The notes under the pieces: model-generated
The model's database searches: none
Seen by the model: the letters and a program-made list of their open reading frames with translations, nothing else
Told to the model about the DNA's origin: nothing
NCBI GenBank assembly: GCA_937936275.1
Contig: CALHCJ010000034.1
Coordinates: forward strand, 1-48,692
Reading direction: 5' to 3'
DNA: 48,692 bases
From: an uncultured Flavobacteriaceae bacterium
Lineage (GTDB): Bacteria; Bacteroidota; Bacteroidia; Flavobacteriales; Flavobacteriaceae
In this document: one piece after another, positions 26,541 through 35,325 of the stretch
Layout of the letters: each line of letters starts with the position of its first letter
Numbering within the stretch: position 1 is the first letter of the stretch
Program-made: the position numbers and the translations under genes

Positions 26541-27442
26541 TTTAAATTGCCCTCAATAGTTTGAATAACATCGTTAATAACATATTCGTGATCAATCCAC
26601 TGTATATTTTCACTTTTACGAAACCAAGTTAATTGTCTTTTTGCGAATCTTCTGGTATTTTTTTTTATTTCAGATATCGCGTGATCTAAATCTGCCTCAC
26701 CATCAAGATGAACAAAAAGTTCTTTATATCCAACCGTTTGAAGGGCATTCAACTCTTTATGGTGGTACAATAATTTCGCTTCCTCTAACAAACCTTCATT
26801 GATCATGAGGTCAACTCGAGTATTTATGCGATTATAAATAATCTCGCGTGATGCATTAATACCAATAGTTATGGTTCGAAATGGTCTTTTGGGTTTTTCT
26901 TGACGAACGAAAGAGGAGTAGGGTTGGCCAGAACCAATACAAACTTCCAAGGCGCGTATTAATCGGTGCGGATTTTCAAGATCAACCCGTTCGTAATACG
27001 ACGGATCAAGTTGTTTTAGTTGTTTCTGTAAGGGCTCAATTCCGTGCTTATGTAATGTTTGATTTAATTGAATTCTTATTTTAGGATCTACTTTTGGGAA
27101 TTTATCCAGTCCTTTAACTACCGCATCAACGTATAATCCACTACCTCCAACCAAAATAACAACTTGCCTTTGTTTAAATAAATCTTCTAATACAACTAGT
27201 GCATCTCTTTCAAAATCTCCCACCGAATAATTTTCTAAAACACTTTTGTGCTGAATGAAATGATGCTTGGCAGATGAAAGTTCTTCAGAACTAGGAACAG
27301 CCGTTCCAATCTTCATTTCTTTATAAAATTGACGTGAATCTGCAGAAATAATTTCGGTGTTGAAATGTTTAGCCAGTGAGATGGCTAAAGTGGTTTTGCC
27401 TATAGCTGTTGGCCCTACAACAACAATGAGTGTATTAATCAT
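26537..27442 (-). CDS. miaA: tRNA dimethylallyltransferase
   Basis: 301 residues. The P-loop is VVGPTAIGKTTLA, followed by the ISADSRQFYKEMKIGTAVPS region that binds the tRNA A37, and GGSGLYVDAVVKGL. The C-terminal KKNTRRFAKRQLTWFRK is conserved. It adds the dimethylallyl group to A37 of tRNAs reading UNN codons. It overlaps the ion-channel gene by 8 bp and gntK by 4 bp, so the three are probably translationally coupled. Confidence 0.96.
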   Translation of the reverse strand: MINTLIVVVGPTAIGKTTLAISLAKHFNTEIISADSRQFYKEMKIGTAVPSSEELSSAKHHFIQHKSVLENYSVGDFERDALVVLEDLFKQRQVVILVGGSGLYVDAVVKGLDKFPKVDPKIRIQLNQTLHKHGIEPLQKQLKQLDPSYYERVDLENPHRLIRALEVCIGSGQPYSSFVRQEKPKRPFRTITIGINASREIIYNRINTRVDLMINEGLLEEAKLLYHHKELNALQTVGYKELFVHLDGEADLDHAISEIKKNTRRFAKRQLTWFRKSENIQWIDHEYVINDVIQTIEGNLK

Positions 27443-28283
27443 TCAATTTACTTCCACAATTAAAACAATGCGTTGCGTCATCACGATGGCCTTCTTTGGC
27501 ACAACTCCTGCAGGCTTGCGTATTCACGTGAACAACAGTATCATCAATAACATTGGCTTTACCGCTTTTTGAAAATTCAACAGTAACAATACCCGTAGGT
27601 ACCGCAATAATACCATAACCTAATATCATAATAACTGTTGCAATAAATTGCCCTACAGAGGTTTGGGGGGCGATATCACCATAACCCACCGTCGTAAGAG
27701 TAACAATAGTCCAATAAATACTTCTAGGGATGCTCGTAAAACCAGCTTCGTCGCTTTCAATGAGATACATAATAGTTCCCATGATTACAGATAAAATCAA
27801 AACGACATAAATAAAGACTGCTATTTTAGCACGACTTGCCTTTAAGGCTTTGGAAAGTTGTGAAGCCTCGCCAATAAACTTTACGAGTTTAAGAATTCTA
27901 AAAATTCGAAGCATACGAAACACCCGTACCGCTAACAGTACTTGAGAACCAGCAAACAAATAAGATAGGTACAGCGGAATGGTAGAAACAAAATCAATAA
28001 TTCCGTAAAAGCTAAAAATATATTTGAACGGTTTTTTTACAGAAATTATTCTTGCAAAATATTCTACCGTAAAGAAAATTGTAACTACCCATTCTAATGA
28101 AAGTAAAATATCATGGTATTTTTTGTCAATCTCATCGACGCTTTCAAGCATAATCAAGACAACACTAACTAAAATCAGTAAGATTAGGGTAATATCAAAC
28201 CATTTGCCGATCGGAGTATCCGCCTCATAAATAATTTCATGAAGTTTATTTTTCCAGCCTTTTTGTGGTTTATCTTCTTTCAA
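27435..28283 (-). CDS. Voltage-gated potassium channel-type ion transporter
   Basis: 282 residues with six membrane segments. The S4 helix carries basic residues (RVFRMLRIFRILKLVKF), and the pore has the potassium selectivity sequence TLTTVGYGDIAP. The S1-S4 plus pore layout is that of voltage-gated K+ channels. The C-terminus holds four Cys in a pattern CRSCAKEGH/CFNCGSK, a zinc-ribbon-like tail. It probably moves K+ across the inner membrane. It overlaps miaA by 8 bp and lies 2 bp after the exonuclease gene. Confidence 0.9.
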   Translation of the reverse strand: MKEDKPQKGWKNKLHEIIYEADTPIGKWFDITLILLILVSVVLIMLESVDEIDKKYHDILLSLEWVVTIFFTVEYFARIISVKKPFKYIFSFYGIIDFVSTIPLYLSYLFAGSQVLLAVRVFRMLRIFRILKLVKFIGEASQLSKALKASRAKIAVFIYVVLILSVIMGTIMYLIESDEAGFTSIPRSIYWTIVTLTTVGYGDIAPQTSVGQFIATVIMILGYGIIAVPTGIVTVEFSKSGKANVIDDTVVHVNTQACRSCAKEGHRDDATHCFNCGSKLND

Positions 28284-28285
28284 GC

Positions 28286-29659
28286 TTAAGATTTTAGGTC
28301 TATAATCTTTAAAACCTTTCGTTTTCTCAAATAGTTCTCGATGATATGGATCGAATTCGCACCGCCCTTCATAGGTGTAATTAGCGATTCTAAGATATGA
28401 ATATTATTTAGTTGGTGGTTTAAGTCATAGTATCCTATACCTTTAAATTGACCATTTTGAATGAGAACGGCACTGTATTCACCTATTTCACGGCCTTTGT
28501 TCACAAGAACGCAACTTTTTCCTGAAATCGAGTACTTCGCAATAGCCTTAGTAGCTCTTTGATTGTAAGTTTCTGTACTTTCTTTTTCAATACAGGCTCC
28601 TTGGCACTTTTCTTCAGGGTATTTCGAACAATTTTCTTTGACTTGCGATATTCCATTTAGTTTATCACATAATTCAAATTCAGAAGTTAGTTGATGTAAA
28701 AATTTTTTTGCTCCCACATGGCTGTTGAATGTAGTAATCAACCCAGCCGTTCCTTTGCCGTTGACGGCTGCAGTTTTAAAAGTAATATACCCTTGTTCTG
28801 AAACCGAATGGTATAGCCCGTGTGAAAACAGCTTTGCTTTTTGTTTGTGATTAAACTTAGGTCGGTTTCTTCTTAACTCTTCATTCTCTTTTAGTAAAGC
28901 CACAAGTTCACTTCCAGTTTTTTCAAAAGTTACCTTTTTGGTTGCTTTTTGCAGTTTACGAGCGCGGTCTCCACTTTTTGTAAAGTGTTGATTAACTCTT
29001 TTTTTGATGTTGTTACTTTTTCCTATAAAAATGATATCTCCATCTTTGTTGTGCATATAGTACACTCCAGTTTCATTGGGAAGCACATCAATAATATCTA
29101 ACTGCCTAGGTGATAGCTCGCCTAAAGTTTCTGCTTTTACTACGGTTTTGATAATTGATTTGTCAGAATCTTTTGCAAGTAGTAGTTTAAAGAGTTTCAA
29201 GGTAGCAAGGGCATCACCATTTGCTCTGTGGCGATCGCTGACCGCAATGCCTAATGATCGAACAAGTTTTCCCAAACTATGCGATTCTGCGTCAGGAAGC
29301 AGTTTTTGAGATAATTCAACAGTGCACAAAGTTTTTCTCTCAAAATTATATCCTAACCTTCTAAATTCTGTTCGTAGAATACGATAATCAAATTGCGCAT
29401 TGTGAGCAACAATTACAGTACCTTCAGTAATTTCAACTATGCGTTTTGCCACTTCATGAAACTTTGGAGCAGAACGCAGCATTTTATTGTTGATTCCCGT
29501 CAGTTTTACCACAAAGGGTTGAATATCCTTTTCAGGCTTTACTAGTGAGATAAATGTATCAACTACTTCATGGCCATCAAATTTATGTATTGCGATTTCG
29601 GTAATTCCTTCTTCATTATATTTTCCCCCGGTCGTTTCAATGTCTAATATCGTATACAT
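28286..29659 (-). CDS. DnaQ-like exonuclease fused to a GIY-YIG nuclease domain
   Basis: 457 residues. The N-terminal DEDDh 3'-5' exonuclease (about 1-165) has ILDIETTGG (Asp3/Glu5-type ligands), HNAQFDYRIL and HRANGDALATLKL. The GIY-YIG domain (about 189-265) has TGVYYMHNKDG, IIFIGKSNNIKKRVNQHF with the catalytic Arg, and the Glu in LLKENEELRRNRP. The C-terminal region is uncharacterised and carries Cys residues (CSKYPEEKCQGACIEK). The same fusion is known in Bacteroidota and Actinobacteria and is linked to UvrC/Cho-like excision and proofreading-type degradation; the substrate is not shown. It lies 9 bp after yggS. Confidence 0.92.
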   Translation of the reverse strand: MYTILDIETTGGKYNEEGITEIAIHKFDGHEVVDTFISLVKPEKDIQPFVVKLTGINNKMLRSAPKFHEVAKRIVEITEGTVIVAHNAQFDYRILRTEFRRLGYNFERKTLCTVELSQKLLPDAESHSLGKLVRSLGIAVSDRHRANGDALATLKLFKLLLAKDSDKSIIKTVVKAETLGELSPRQLDIIDVLPNETGVYYMHNKDGDIIFIGKSNNIKKRVNQHFTKSGDRARKLQKATKKVTFEKTGSELVALLKENEELRRNRPKFNHKQKAKLFSHGLYHSVSEQGYITFKTAAVNGKGTAGLITTFNSHVGAKKFLHQLTSEFELCDKLNGISQVKENCSKYPEEKCQGACIEKESTETYNQRATKAIAKYSISGKSCVLVNKGREIGEYSAVLIQNGQFKGIGYYDLNHQLNNIHILESLITPMKGGANSIHIIENYLRKRKVLKIIDLKS

Positions 29660-29668
29660 TTAATATTT

Positions 29669-30328
29669 CTAATGTGTATTTCTTGCGCCAAAGATACTAC
29701 TTCCAATGCGCACCATGGTACTGCCTTCTTCAATGGCTATTTGATAGTCTCCACTCATGCCCATGGACAATATTTTCATATCGGGCATGTTAGCATTTAA
29801 GGTGCTGAACAGTGTATTTAAATGTTTAAACTCCTTCCGAACTTGATCGCGATTGTCAGTAAATGTGGCCATTCCCATGAGTCCAACGATTTTGATATTT
29901 TTTAAATCAGAGAATTCAGAAGAATTCAAAATCTCATTAACTTCGTTTGTATCAAGTCCAAATTTCGTTTCTTCTTCTGCGATATGAATTTGTAAAAGAC
30001 ACTCAATAATACGATCATGTTTTACGGCCTGTTTATTAATTTCTTTCAAAAGACGAAAACTATCTACCCCATGAATTAAACTCACATATTCAGCCATGTA
30101 TTTCACTTTATTTCGCTGAACGTGACCAATCATATGCCACTCAATATCTTTTGGTAGAACTTCCCATTTTTGAGACATTTCTTGAATTTTATTCTCTCCA
30201 AAAATTCGTTGTCCGGTATCGTATGCTTCCTGTAAATCTGCCACTGGTTTTGTTTTTGAAACCGCTACGAGGTCCACATGGCTAGGAAGCGTGTTCTTCA
30301 CGGCTAGAAGTTTTTTTTCAATCGACAT
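29669..30328 (-). CDS. YggS-family PLP-binding protein
   Basis: 219 residues of the alanine-racemase-like TIM barrel. The PLP-binding Lys lies in VAVSKTKPV, and GENKIQEM, WHMIGHVQRNKVKYM and MGMSGDYQIAIEEGSTMVRIGSSIFG are conserved signature segments. YggS/PipY/PLPBP buffers pyridoxal phosphate and affects amino-acid balance. It lies in the minus-strand cluster between DUF1015 and the exonuclease gene. Confidence 0.93.
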   Translation of the reverse strand: MSIEKKLLAVKNTLPSHVDLVAVSKTKPVADLQEAYDTGQRIFGENKIQEMSQKWEVLPKDIEWHMIGHVQRNKVKYMAEYVSLIHGVDSFRLLKEINKQAVKHDRIIECLLQIHIAEEETKFGLDTNEVNEILNSSEFSDLKNIKIVGLMGMATFTDNRDQVRKEFKHLNTLFSTLNANMPDMKILSMGMSGDYQIAIEEGSTMVRIGSSIFGARNTH

Positions 30329-30365
30329 ATGCTTCTTCTTTAGTAATTTCGGTTTAAGATATTTT

Positions 30366-31601
30366 TTAGAGCTCGTAAATGGCTAATCCACTTCGCAGTT
30401 TTGGTTCAATATAAGTGCTCTTTGGGGGCATTACCAAGCCTGCATCGGCAATTGCTTTTATTTCATCTATAACAATCGGAACCAAACTAAACCCAACGGC
30501 AAATTTTCCAGCGTCAATTTGATCTTTCATTTTGATCACATTATGTTTTCCGTAGCCATAATGAATACGTTTATCTTTTCGTAAATCTTTGATGCCTAGA
30601 ATGGGGTCAAGAATAGTTTGGTAAAGTATTTGGGTGTCTAAATGACTCAAAGCATCAGAAAACTTAAATACTTTTTTCCTGAGGTAGAGTGAATAAAACT
30701 CTCCATCTAAATACATGCTAAAATGATGTTTTTTAGTTGGTTTATAAAGCGTGGTACCTTTATTTTCAATGCGGTAAAACTCATCAAGTTTTATAAGCAA
30801 CTCCTCTTTTGTCAATCCATTTAAATCTTTAATCATTCTATTAAATTCGTAAATGCGAATTTCAGATTCTGGAATCAAGTAGCTCATAAAGTAATTGTAG
30901 GGTTCGGTTCCCTCATGACTTACATTTTTTTCTATTGCATTCTTAGCTAGTAGATTCGAGGATGCACTTCTATGATGTCCGTCGGCGATGTATAATGCGT
31001 CTATTTTGGTGAAGGCTTTTTGAATTTGGCCGATAGTTTTTTCGTTGGAAATAGTCCAAAGGCGATGTGTTATCTTATCACGTGTAGTAAATAAATATTC
31101 AGGGGTAGACGCTGTCACTTTCTCTAAAATACTTGCTACCGATGCATTATCAGCGTAAGTCATTAGTACCGGCTCAGCATTAAATTTGACCGTATCTAAA
31201 TAATGAGCAAAAAGTTCTTCTCGTAACTCTATGGTGTCTTCGTGTTTTTTAATCAAATCATCTTGATATTCTTTCACACTTGTGGCGCAGAAGAAACCTG
31301 TAAATGAGCGGCTTCCTTTTTCCATCTGATACAAATAAAACGAATCACTCTCATCTTTTGAAAAAACATGATCCTCCAAAAATTCTAGATACCGGTTATG
31401 CACAAGTTTAAAACGTTCTTCTCCTGAAACATTTTTTGCGTATTTGTAACCAGGATTAATAATATGAAGAAATGAAAATGGATTAAATTCTAAAACCGCA
31501 TTTAATTCTCGTTTTGAATATTCTTGGTACGAACGTGAAGTCACTAAACTCACTTTGTCTTTTGCAGGACGAATAGCTTTAAAAGGTTTGATAACAGCCA
31601 T
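30366..31601 (-). CDS. DUF1015 family protein
   Basis: 411 residues, typical for DUF1015. Conserved segments are FKAIRPAKD at the start, the NPFSFLHIINPG region, and IADGHHRSASS (the characteristic DGHHR motif), followed by YFMSYLIPES. Function unknown; homologues occur in many serine/amino-acid clusters, and it has been proposed to be a glyoxylate-like or phosphoserine-type enzyme, which is not testable here. It ends directly at the 3-hydroxyacyl-CoA dehydrogenase gene (no gap), suggesting a coupled pair. Confidence 0.88.
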   Translation of the reverse strand: MAVIKPFKAIRPAKDKVSLVTSRSYQEYSKRELNAVLEFNPFSFLHIINPGYKYAKNVSGEERFKLVHNRYLEFLEDHVFSKDESDSFYLYQMEKGSRSFTGFFCATSVKEYQDDLIKKHEDTIELREELFAHYLDTVKFNAEPVLMTYADNASVASILEKVTASTPEYLFTTRDKITHRLWTISNEKTIGQIQKAFTKIDALYIADGHHRSASSNLLAKNAIEKNVSHEGTEPYNYFMSYLIPESEIRIYEFNRMIKDLNGLTKEELLIKLDEFYRIENKGTTLYKPTKKHHFSMYLDGEFYSLYLRKKVFKFSDALSHLDTQILYQTILDPILGIKDLRKDKRIHYGYGKHNVIKMKDQIDAGKFAVGFSLVPIVIDEIKAIADAGLVMPPKSTYIEPKLRSGLAIYEL

Positions 31602-32492
31602 CTAGCTAAATTGTTTGGATACAGTTTCCGCTTTTCGAGATTCTGAATAATCGTAAAAACCTTCTCCCGACTTCACTCCCAATTTTCCCGCTGTAACCAT
31701 ATTTACCAAAAGGGGACAAGGAGCATATTTATCTTTTTTAAATCCATCGTACATCACATTTAAAATGGAAAGGCAGACATCTAAACCAATAAAGTCGGCC
31801 AGTTGTAATGGCCCCATAGGATGTGCCATGCCTAGTTTCATGACTGTATCGATTTCTGAAACTCCCGCTACACCGTTATACAAAGTTTCAATGGCTTCAT
31901 TAATCATAGGCATAAGAATTCGATTTGCAACAAACCCTGGGTAGTCATTAACCTCTGTGGGAGTCTTTCCTAATTTTTTGGAAAGTTTCATGATAGTTTC
32001 AGTCGTTTCATTTGAAGTACTGTATCCACGAATAATTTCAACCAATTGCATGATAGGAACAGGATTCATAAAATGCATACCGATTACGTTTTCAGGTCTC
32101 TTGGTTACGGCAGCAATTTGCGTTATTGAAATTGAAGAAGTATTCGTTGCAAGTATGACGTTAGATTCGCATAACGCATCAAGATCACTAAAAATTTTCA
32201 ATTTCAGATCAGCGTTCTCGGTGGCTGCTTCAACGACAAGATCAACATTTGATACACCCTCCTTCATATCAGTAATTCCGTTAATACGTTGCAACGTATC
32301 ATTTTTATCGCTTTCGGATATTTTTTCTTTGGCAACCATGCGATCAAGGTTTTTAGCGATAGTAGCCAGCGCTTGATTTAGCGATTTTTGAGAAATATCA
32401 ATAAGATTTACCTTATAACCGTTTTGAGCAAAAACGTGTGCAATTCCATTTCCCATAGTGCCTGCTCCAATAACTGCTATATTTTTCATCAA
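31602..32492 (-). CDS. 3-hydroxyacyl-CoA (3-hydroxybutyryl-CoA) dehydrogenase
   Basis: 296 residues. The NAD-binding site is IAVIGAGTMGNGIAHVFAQNG at the start. The catalytic region has NTSSISITQIA, the catalytic His in IGMHFMNPVPIMQLVEII, VNDYPGFVANRILMPMINEA and MGPLQLADFIGLDV. It oxidises 3-hydroxyacyl-CoA, possibly for short-chain acids. No other beta-oxidation gene is adjacent. The start Met is doubled, so 32489 is also possible. It lies 37 bp after the oxidoreductase gene. Confidence 0.95.
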   Translation of the reverse strand: MMKNIAVIGAGTMGNGIAHVFAQNGYKVNLIDISQKSLNQALATIAKNLDRMVAKEKISESDKNDTLQRINGITDMKEGVSNVDLVVEAATENADLKLKIFSDLDALCESNVILATNTSSISITQIAAVTKRPENVIGMHFMNPVPIMQLVEIIRGYSTSNETTETIMKLSKKLGKTPTEVNDYPGFVANRILMPMINEAIETLYNGVAGVSEIDTVMKLGMAHPMGPLQLADFIGLDVCLSILNVMYDGFKKDKYAPCPLLVNMVTAGKLGVKSGEGFYDYSESRKAETVSKQFS

Positions 32493-32529
32493 TCTTTGTT
32501 TATGGTTAAATAATCTCTAATCTAAATGT

Positions 32530-33495
32530 TCAATTTTTAAAGCAATCGATAATCTGCAAAGCTACTTTCAATGCCTTTGTACCTTGGGTTAAGCTAACAA
32601 TAGGCGTAGTTTTGTTTTCAATTGCACTAGCAAATGTTTCCAATTCATCAGCTATTGCATTGTTAGCAATAACGTCGGGATTTTCGAAATAAATCTGTTT
32701 TTTAACTCCTTCCGCATTTTGTAAAATCATATCAAAGTCTCCAGGTTTTTCTGGAGCATTTTTCATTTTCACAACTTCCACTTTCTTTTCTAAAAAGTCT
32801 ACAGAGATGTAGGCATCTTTTTGAAAGAAACGAGATTTTCGCATGTTCTTCAATGAAATTCTACTCGCTGTTAAATTGGCAACACAGCCATTCTCAAATT
32901 CGATTCTTGCATTTGCTATATCTGGAGAATTACTAATTACAGAAACTCCACTTGCATTAATTTGTTTGACTTCCGAATCAACCACGCTTAAAATTGCATC
33001 AATATCATGAATCATTAAATCTAATACTACAGGTACATCAGTGCCTCTCGGATTGAACTCTGCAAGACGATGAGTTTCGATAAACATCGGACTTTTAATC
33101 TGATCTTTTACGGCGATGAAGGCTGGGTTGAAACGTTCAACATGACCTACTTGACCTAGTATATTGTGTTTTTTTTCTAAGGATAGCAATTCTTCAGCCT
33201 CCTCTAAAGTATTTGTTATTGGTTTTTCTATAAAGATGTGTTTGCCTTTTTCGATAGCTTTTCTAGCACAATCATAGTGAGAAAGGGTAGGAGTGACGAT
33301 ATCAATTACATCTACGGCATCAATTAGCGTGTTGATGTTCTCAAAATTGGAATAACCAAATTCTTCAGCCACCTTTTTTGCATTTATAGCGTCAGGATCG
33401 TAAAAGCCCACCAATTCATATTTCTCAGATTCGTTGAGTAGTCGCAAGTGAATTTTTCCTAAGTGACCTGCTCCTAAAACACCAACTTTTAACAT
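32530..33495 (-). CDS. Gfo/Idh/MocA family oxidoreductase
   Basis: 321 residues. The Rossmann domain starts VGVLGAGHLGKIHLRLL. The active-site Glu-Lys-Pro motif is FIEKPITNTLEEAEEL. A predicted substrate/metal-type His pair is in MIHDIDAILS. By family knowledge it oxidises or reduces a sugar or cyclitol with NAD(P). The substrate is unknown. It is the first gene of the eight-gene minus-strand cluster that reaches to 26040. Confidence 0.93.
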   Translation of the reverse strand: MLKVGVLGAGHLGKIHLRLLNESEKYELVGFYDPDAINAKKVAEEFGYSNFENINTLIDAVDVIDIVTPTLSHYDCARKAIEKGKHIFIEKPITNTLEEAEELLSLEKKHNILGQVGHVERFNPAFIAVKDQIKSPMFIETHRLAEFNPRGTDVPVVLDLMIHDIDAILSVVDSEVKQINASGVSVISNSPDIANARIEFENGCVANLTASRISLKNMRKSRFFQKDAYISVDFLEKKVEVVKMKNAPEKPGDFDMILQNAEGVKKQIYFENPDVIANNAIADELETFASAIENKTTPIVSLTQGTKALKVALQIIDCFKN

Positions 33496-33512
33496 AAGGG
33501 TATACTTTTTAA

Positions 33513-33520
33513 CAAAAATA
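33513..33520 (-). promoter_or_regulatory. -7 box of the 33495-26040 operon
   Basis: On the minus strand this reads TATTTTTG, a perfect TAnnTTTG match, 17 bases before the start at 33495. No -33 element was found. It is the best promoter candidate for the eight-gene cluster. Confidence 0.5.
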
Positions 33521-33568
33521 AGGAGATTAGTTTCGAGTTAAAAGCGATTCCCTTTTTAAATAGTTCCG

Positions 33569-33576
33569 TATTTTTA
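33569..33576 (+). promoter_or_regulatory. Possible -7 box of the 33612 gene
   Basis: TATTTTTA differs from TAnnTTTG in the last base only, and would give a leader of about 30 bases before the ATG at 33612. Confidence 0.25.
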
Positions 33577-33611
33577 GAGAAGATCGTCACCTAAAATTTC
33601 GATTATTAATT

Positions 33612-34115
33612 ATGCAGAGAATTTGTCTTGTTGTTGTTTTGTTTTTTACCACTTTTGGGTTTACCCAAGAGGCAGAAAGTGTTCAGAAAGAAATTGACCA
33701 ACACTTGTGGAAACCTTTCAAAGCAGCTTTTGAAAACGTTGATGTAATTGCATTAAACGCACTTTACGGGGAAGAAGTTTTACGTGTTACTCCAAACGGA
33801 ATTGATACCGAGAATCAATTTAGAGCAGCAAACTTTAAAAGATTTAATGATCATAAAACAAGTGGTACAAAAGTAGCATTAGACTTTTGGTTTGATAGCC
33901 GGCATACCAACGCCACTACATCCTATGAAGTTGGATTTTATCGAATGAAATTAGGTAATGATGAAGGTACAAATACGATTTATGGTCAGTTTCATATTGT
34001 TCTTCGAAAAACGGATGGTATCTGGAAGATAACGCAAGATTGGGATACCACAGAAATTAATGGTGATAAAATTGGCCCTGAAGATTTTGAGAAACAAAGA
34101 CCGGTAAAATTTTAA
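33612..34115 (+). CDS. Exported NTF2-like/DUF4440-type protein
   Basis: 167 residues with a Sec signal peptide (MQRICLVVVLFFTTFGFTQ). The mature domain, with WKPFKAAFENVDVIALNALY at its start, VLRVTPNGID, HIVLRKTDGIWKITQDWD, has the NTF2-like cone shape expected of the SnoaL/DUF4440 group. Such proteins are often small-molecule-binding or isomerase-like; nothing here shows which. It stands alone, 91 bp before pcm. Confidence 0.75.
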   Translation: MQRICLVVVLFFTTFGFTQEAESVQKEIDQHLWKPFKAAFENVDVIALNALYGEEVLRVTPNGIDTENQFRAANFKRFNDHKTSGTKVALDFWFDSRHTNATTSYEVGFYRMKLGNDEGTNTIYGQFHIVLRKTDGIWKITQDWDTTEINGDKIGPEDFEKQRPVKF

Positions 34116-34164
34116 TTTTAAGAACGTATTTTTTCTAAATCTGATGTGTTACCATTCCTAAAAA

Positions 34165-34191
34165 TTGCACAAACTTTTCTAACTTCGTTTG
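34165..34191 (+). promoter_or_regulatory. Promoter of pcm
   Basis: TTG (34165-34167), a 16 bp spacer and TTCGTTTG (34184-34191, one mismatch to TAnnTTTG) form a promoter-like pair. It overlaps the alternative TTG start at 34189, which supports the downstream TTG at 34207. Confidence 0.35.
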
Positions 34192-34206
34192 ACCAAAATC
34201 AAATCT

Positions 34207-34848
34207 TTGAAAGACACTCTAAAACATCAAGGACTGCGGAATAAACTAGCAAAATTGCTTATTTCAAAAGGTATCACTAGCAAGATTGTATTAGACGCCA
34301 TCCGTACAATACCTAGACACCTATTTATGGATAGTAGTTTTGAAGGGCACGCTTATCAAGACAAAGCTTTTCCGATTGGAGCTAACCAAACCATTTCACA
34401 ACCTTATACAGTTGCTTTTCAAACGGAGCTGTTAGCGCTGAAACCAGGTCATAAAATATTGGAAATAGGAACTGGTAGTGGTTATCAAACAGCAACCTTG
34501 TTAGCCTTAAAGGCAACGGTATATACTATTGAGCGTCAATTAGAATTATTCAAAAAGACGAACATTTTTTTTCGTAAAATGAGTTACAGACCTAAAAAAG
34601 TAATTTTTGGGGATGGATATAAAGGCTTACCCGAAGAAGCTCCTTTTGATGGTATTATAGTAACTGCTGGTGCTCCTGAAGTCCCAAAAGCATTAATGTC
34701 GCAATTGAAAGTTGGCGGAAGATTAGTTATACCTGTTGGTACAGACGATCAAATAATGACCTTATATATTCGAAAATCTGCCACCGAGTTTGAGAAAAAA
34801 GAATTCGGCTCTTTTCGTTTTGTCCCTCTTTTAGAAGACAAAAATTAA
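34207..34848 (+). CDS. pcm: Protein-L-isoaspartate O-methyltransferase
   Basis: 213 residues from TTG 34207. Flavobacterial Pcm proteins begin with a segment like KDTLKHQGLRNKL, which follows this TTG directly, and the promoter lies just before it; a frame from 34189 would overlap the promoter. The AdoMet site is ILEIGTGSGYQTATLLAL (motif I), with PRHLFMDSSFEGHAYQDKAF and IGANQTISQPYTVA before it. It methylates L-isoaspartyl residues in damaged proteins, allowing repair. It ends 8 bp before the convergent smpB. Confidence 0.92.
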   Translation: MKDTLKHQGLRNKLAKLLISKGITSKIVLDAIRTIPRHLFMDSSFEGHAYQDKAFPIGANQTISQPYTVAFQTELLALKPGHKILEIGTGSGYQTATLLALKATVYTIERQLELFKKTNIFFRKMSYRPKKVIFGDGYKGLPEEAPFDGIIVTAGAPEVPKALMSQLKVGGRLVIPVGTDDQIMTLYIRKSATEFEKKEFGSFRFVPLLEDKN

Positions 34849-34856
34849 TAGTCGAA

Positions 34857-35321
34857 TTAATTATTAAAAGCTTTTTTAATTCGATCTAAATCTCTTTTGT
34901 TGTCTCTATCTTTAATGGTATCACGCTTATCATAGAGCTTTTTTCCTTTTGCCAAAGCAATGTTGAGTTTGGCTAATCCGCGGTCATTAATAAATAGATT
35001 TAAAGGAATAATGGTTAACCCAGAGGTATTTACTTCTTTATGTAATTTTCGAAGTTCTTGTTTGTTTAGTAATAATTTTCTTGCTGCCTTTGGCTTATGG
35101 TTGTAATGTGAACCATGCGAATATTCATCAATCTGCATGTTGATAATAAATAATTCTCCGCGTTCATTGAATTCACAAAAGCTTTCCGAAATAGAAGCCT
35201 TACTTAAGCGTATGGATTTAATTTCAGTACCACCCAAAACCATTCCCGCAGTATATTTATCCAATATTTCGTATTCGAAACGGGCTTTTTTGTTTTTGAT
35301 ATTTATGTTCTTCTGAACCAT
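34857..35321 (-). CDS. smpB: SsrA-binding protein SmpB
   Basis: 154 residues. It starts INIKNKKARFEYEIL and has TAGMVLGGTEIKSIR, NLFINDRGLAKLNIALAKGK and the C-terminal basic helix KLYDKRDTIKDRDNKRDLDR, all characteristic of SmpB. It binds tmRNA to rescue stalled ribosomes. No ssrA gene is seen in the window. The start codon follows a TATTTTTG box by four bases, which suggests a leaderless or nearly leaderless message; the next internal Met is residue 27, so the start is firm. Confidence 0.96.
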   Translation of the reverse strand: MVQKNINIKNKKARFEYEILDKYTAGMVLGGTEIKSIRLSKASISESFCEFNERGELFIINMQIDEYSHGSHYNHKPKAARKLLLNKQELRKLHKEVNTSGLTIIPLNLFINDRGLAKLNIALAKGKKLYDKRDTIKDRDNKRDLDRIKKAFNN

Positions 35322-35325
35322 GATA

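Noticed and set aside
34189-34206. TTG start for pcm at 34189
   Set aside because: It overlaps the -7 box, and the family N-terminus begins at the TTG 34207.
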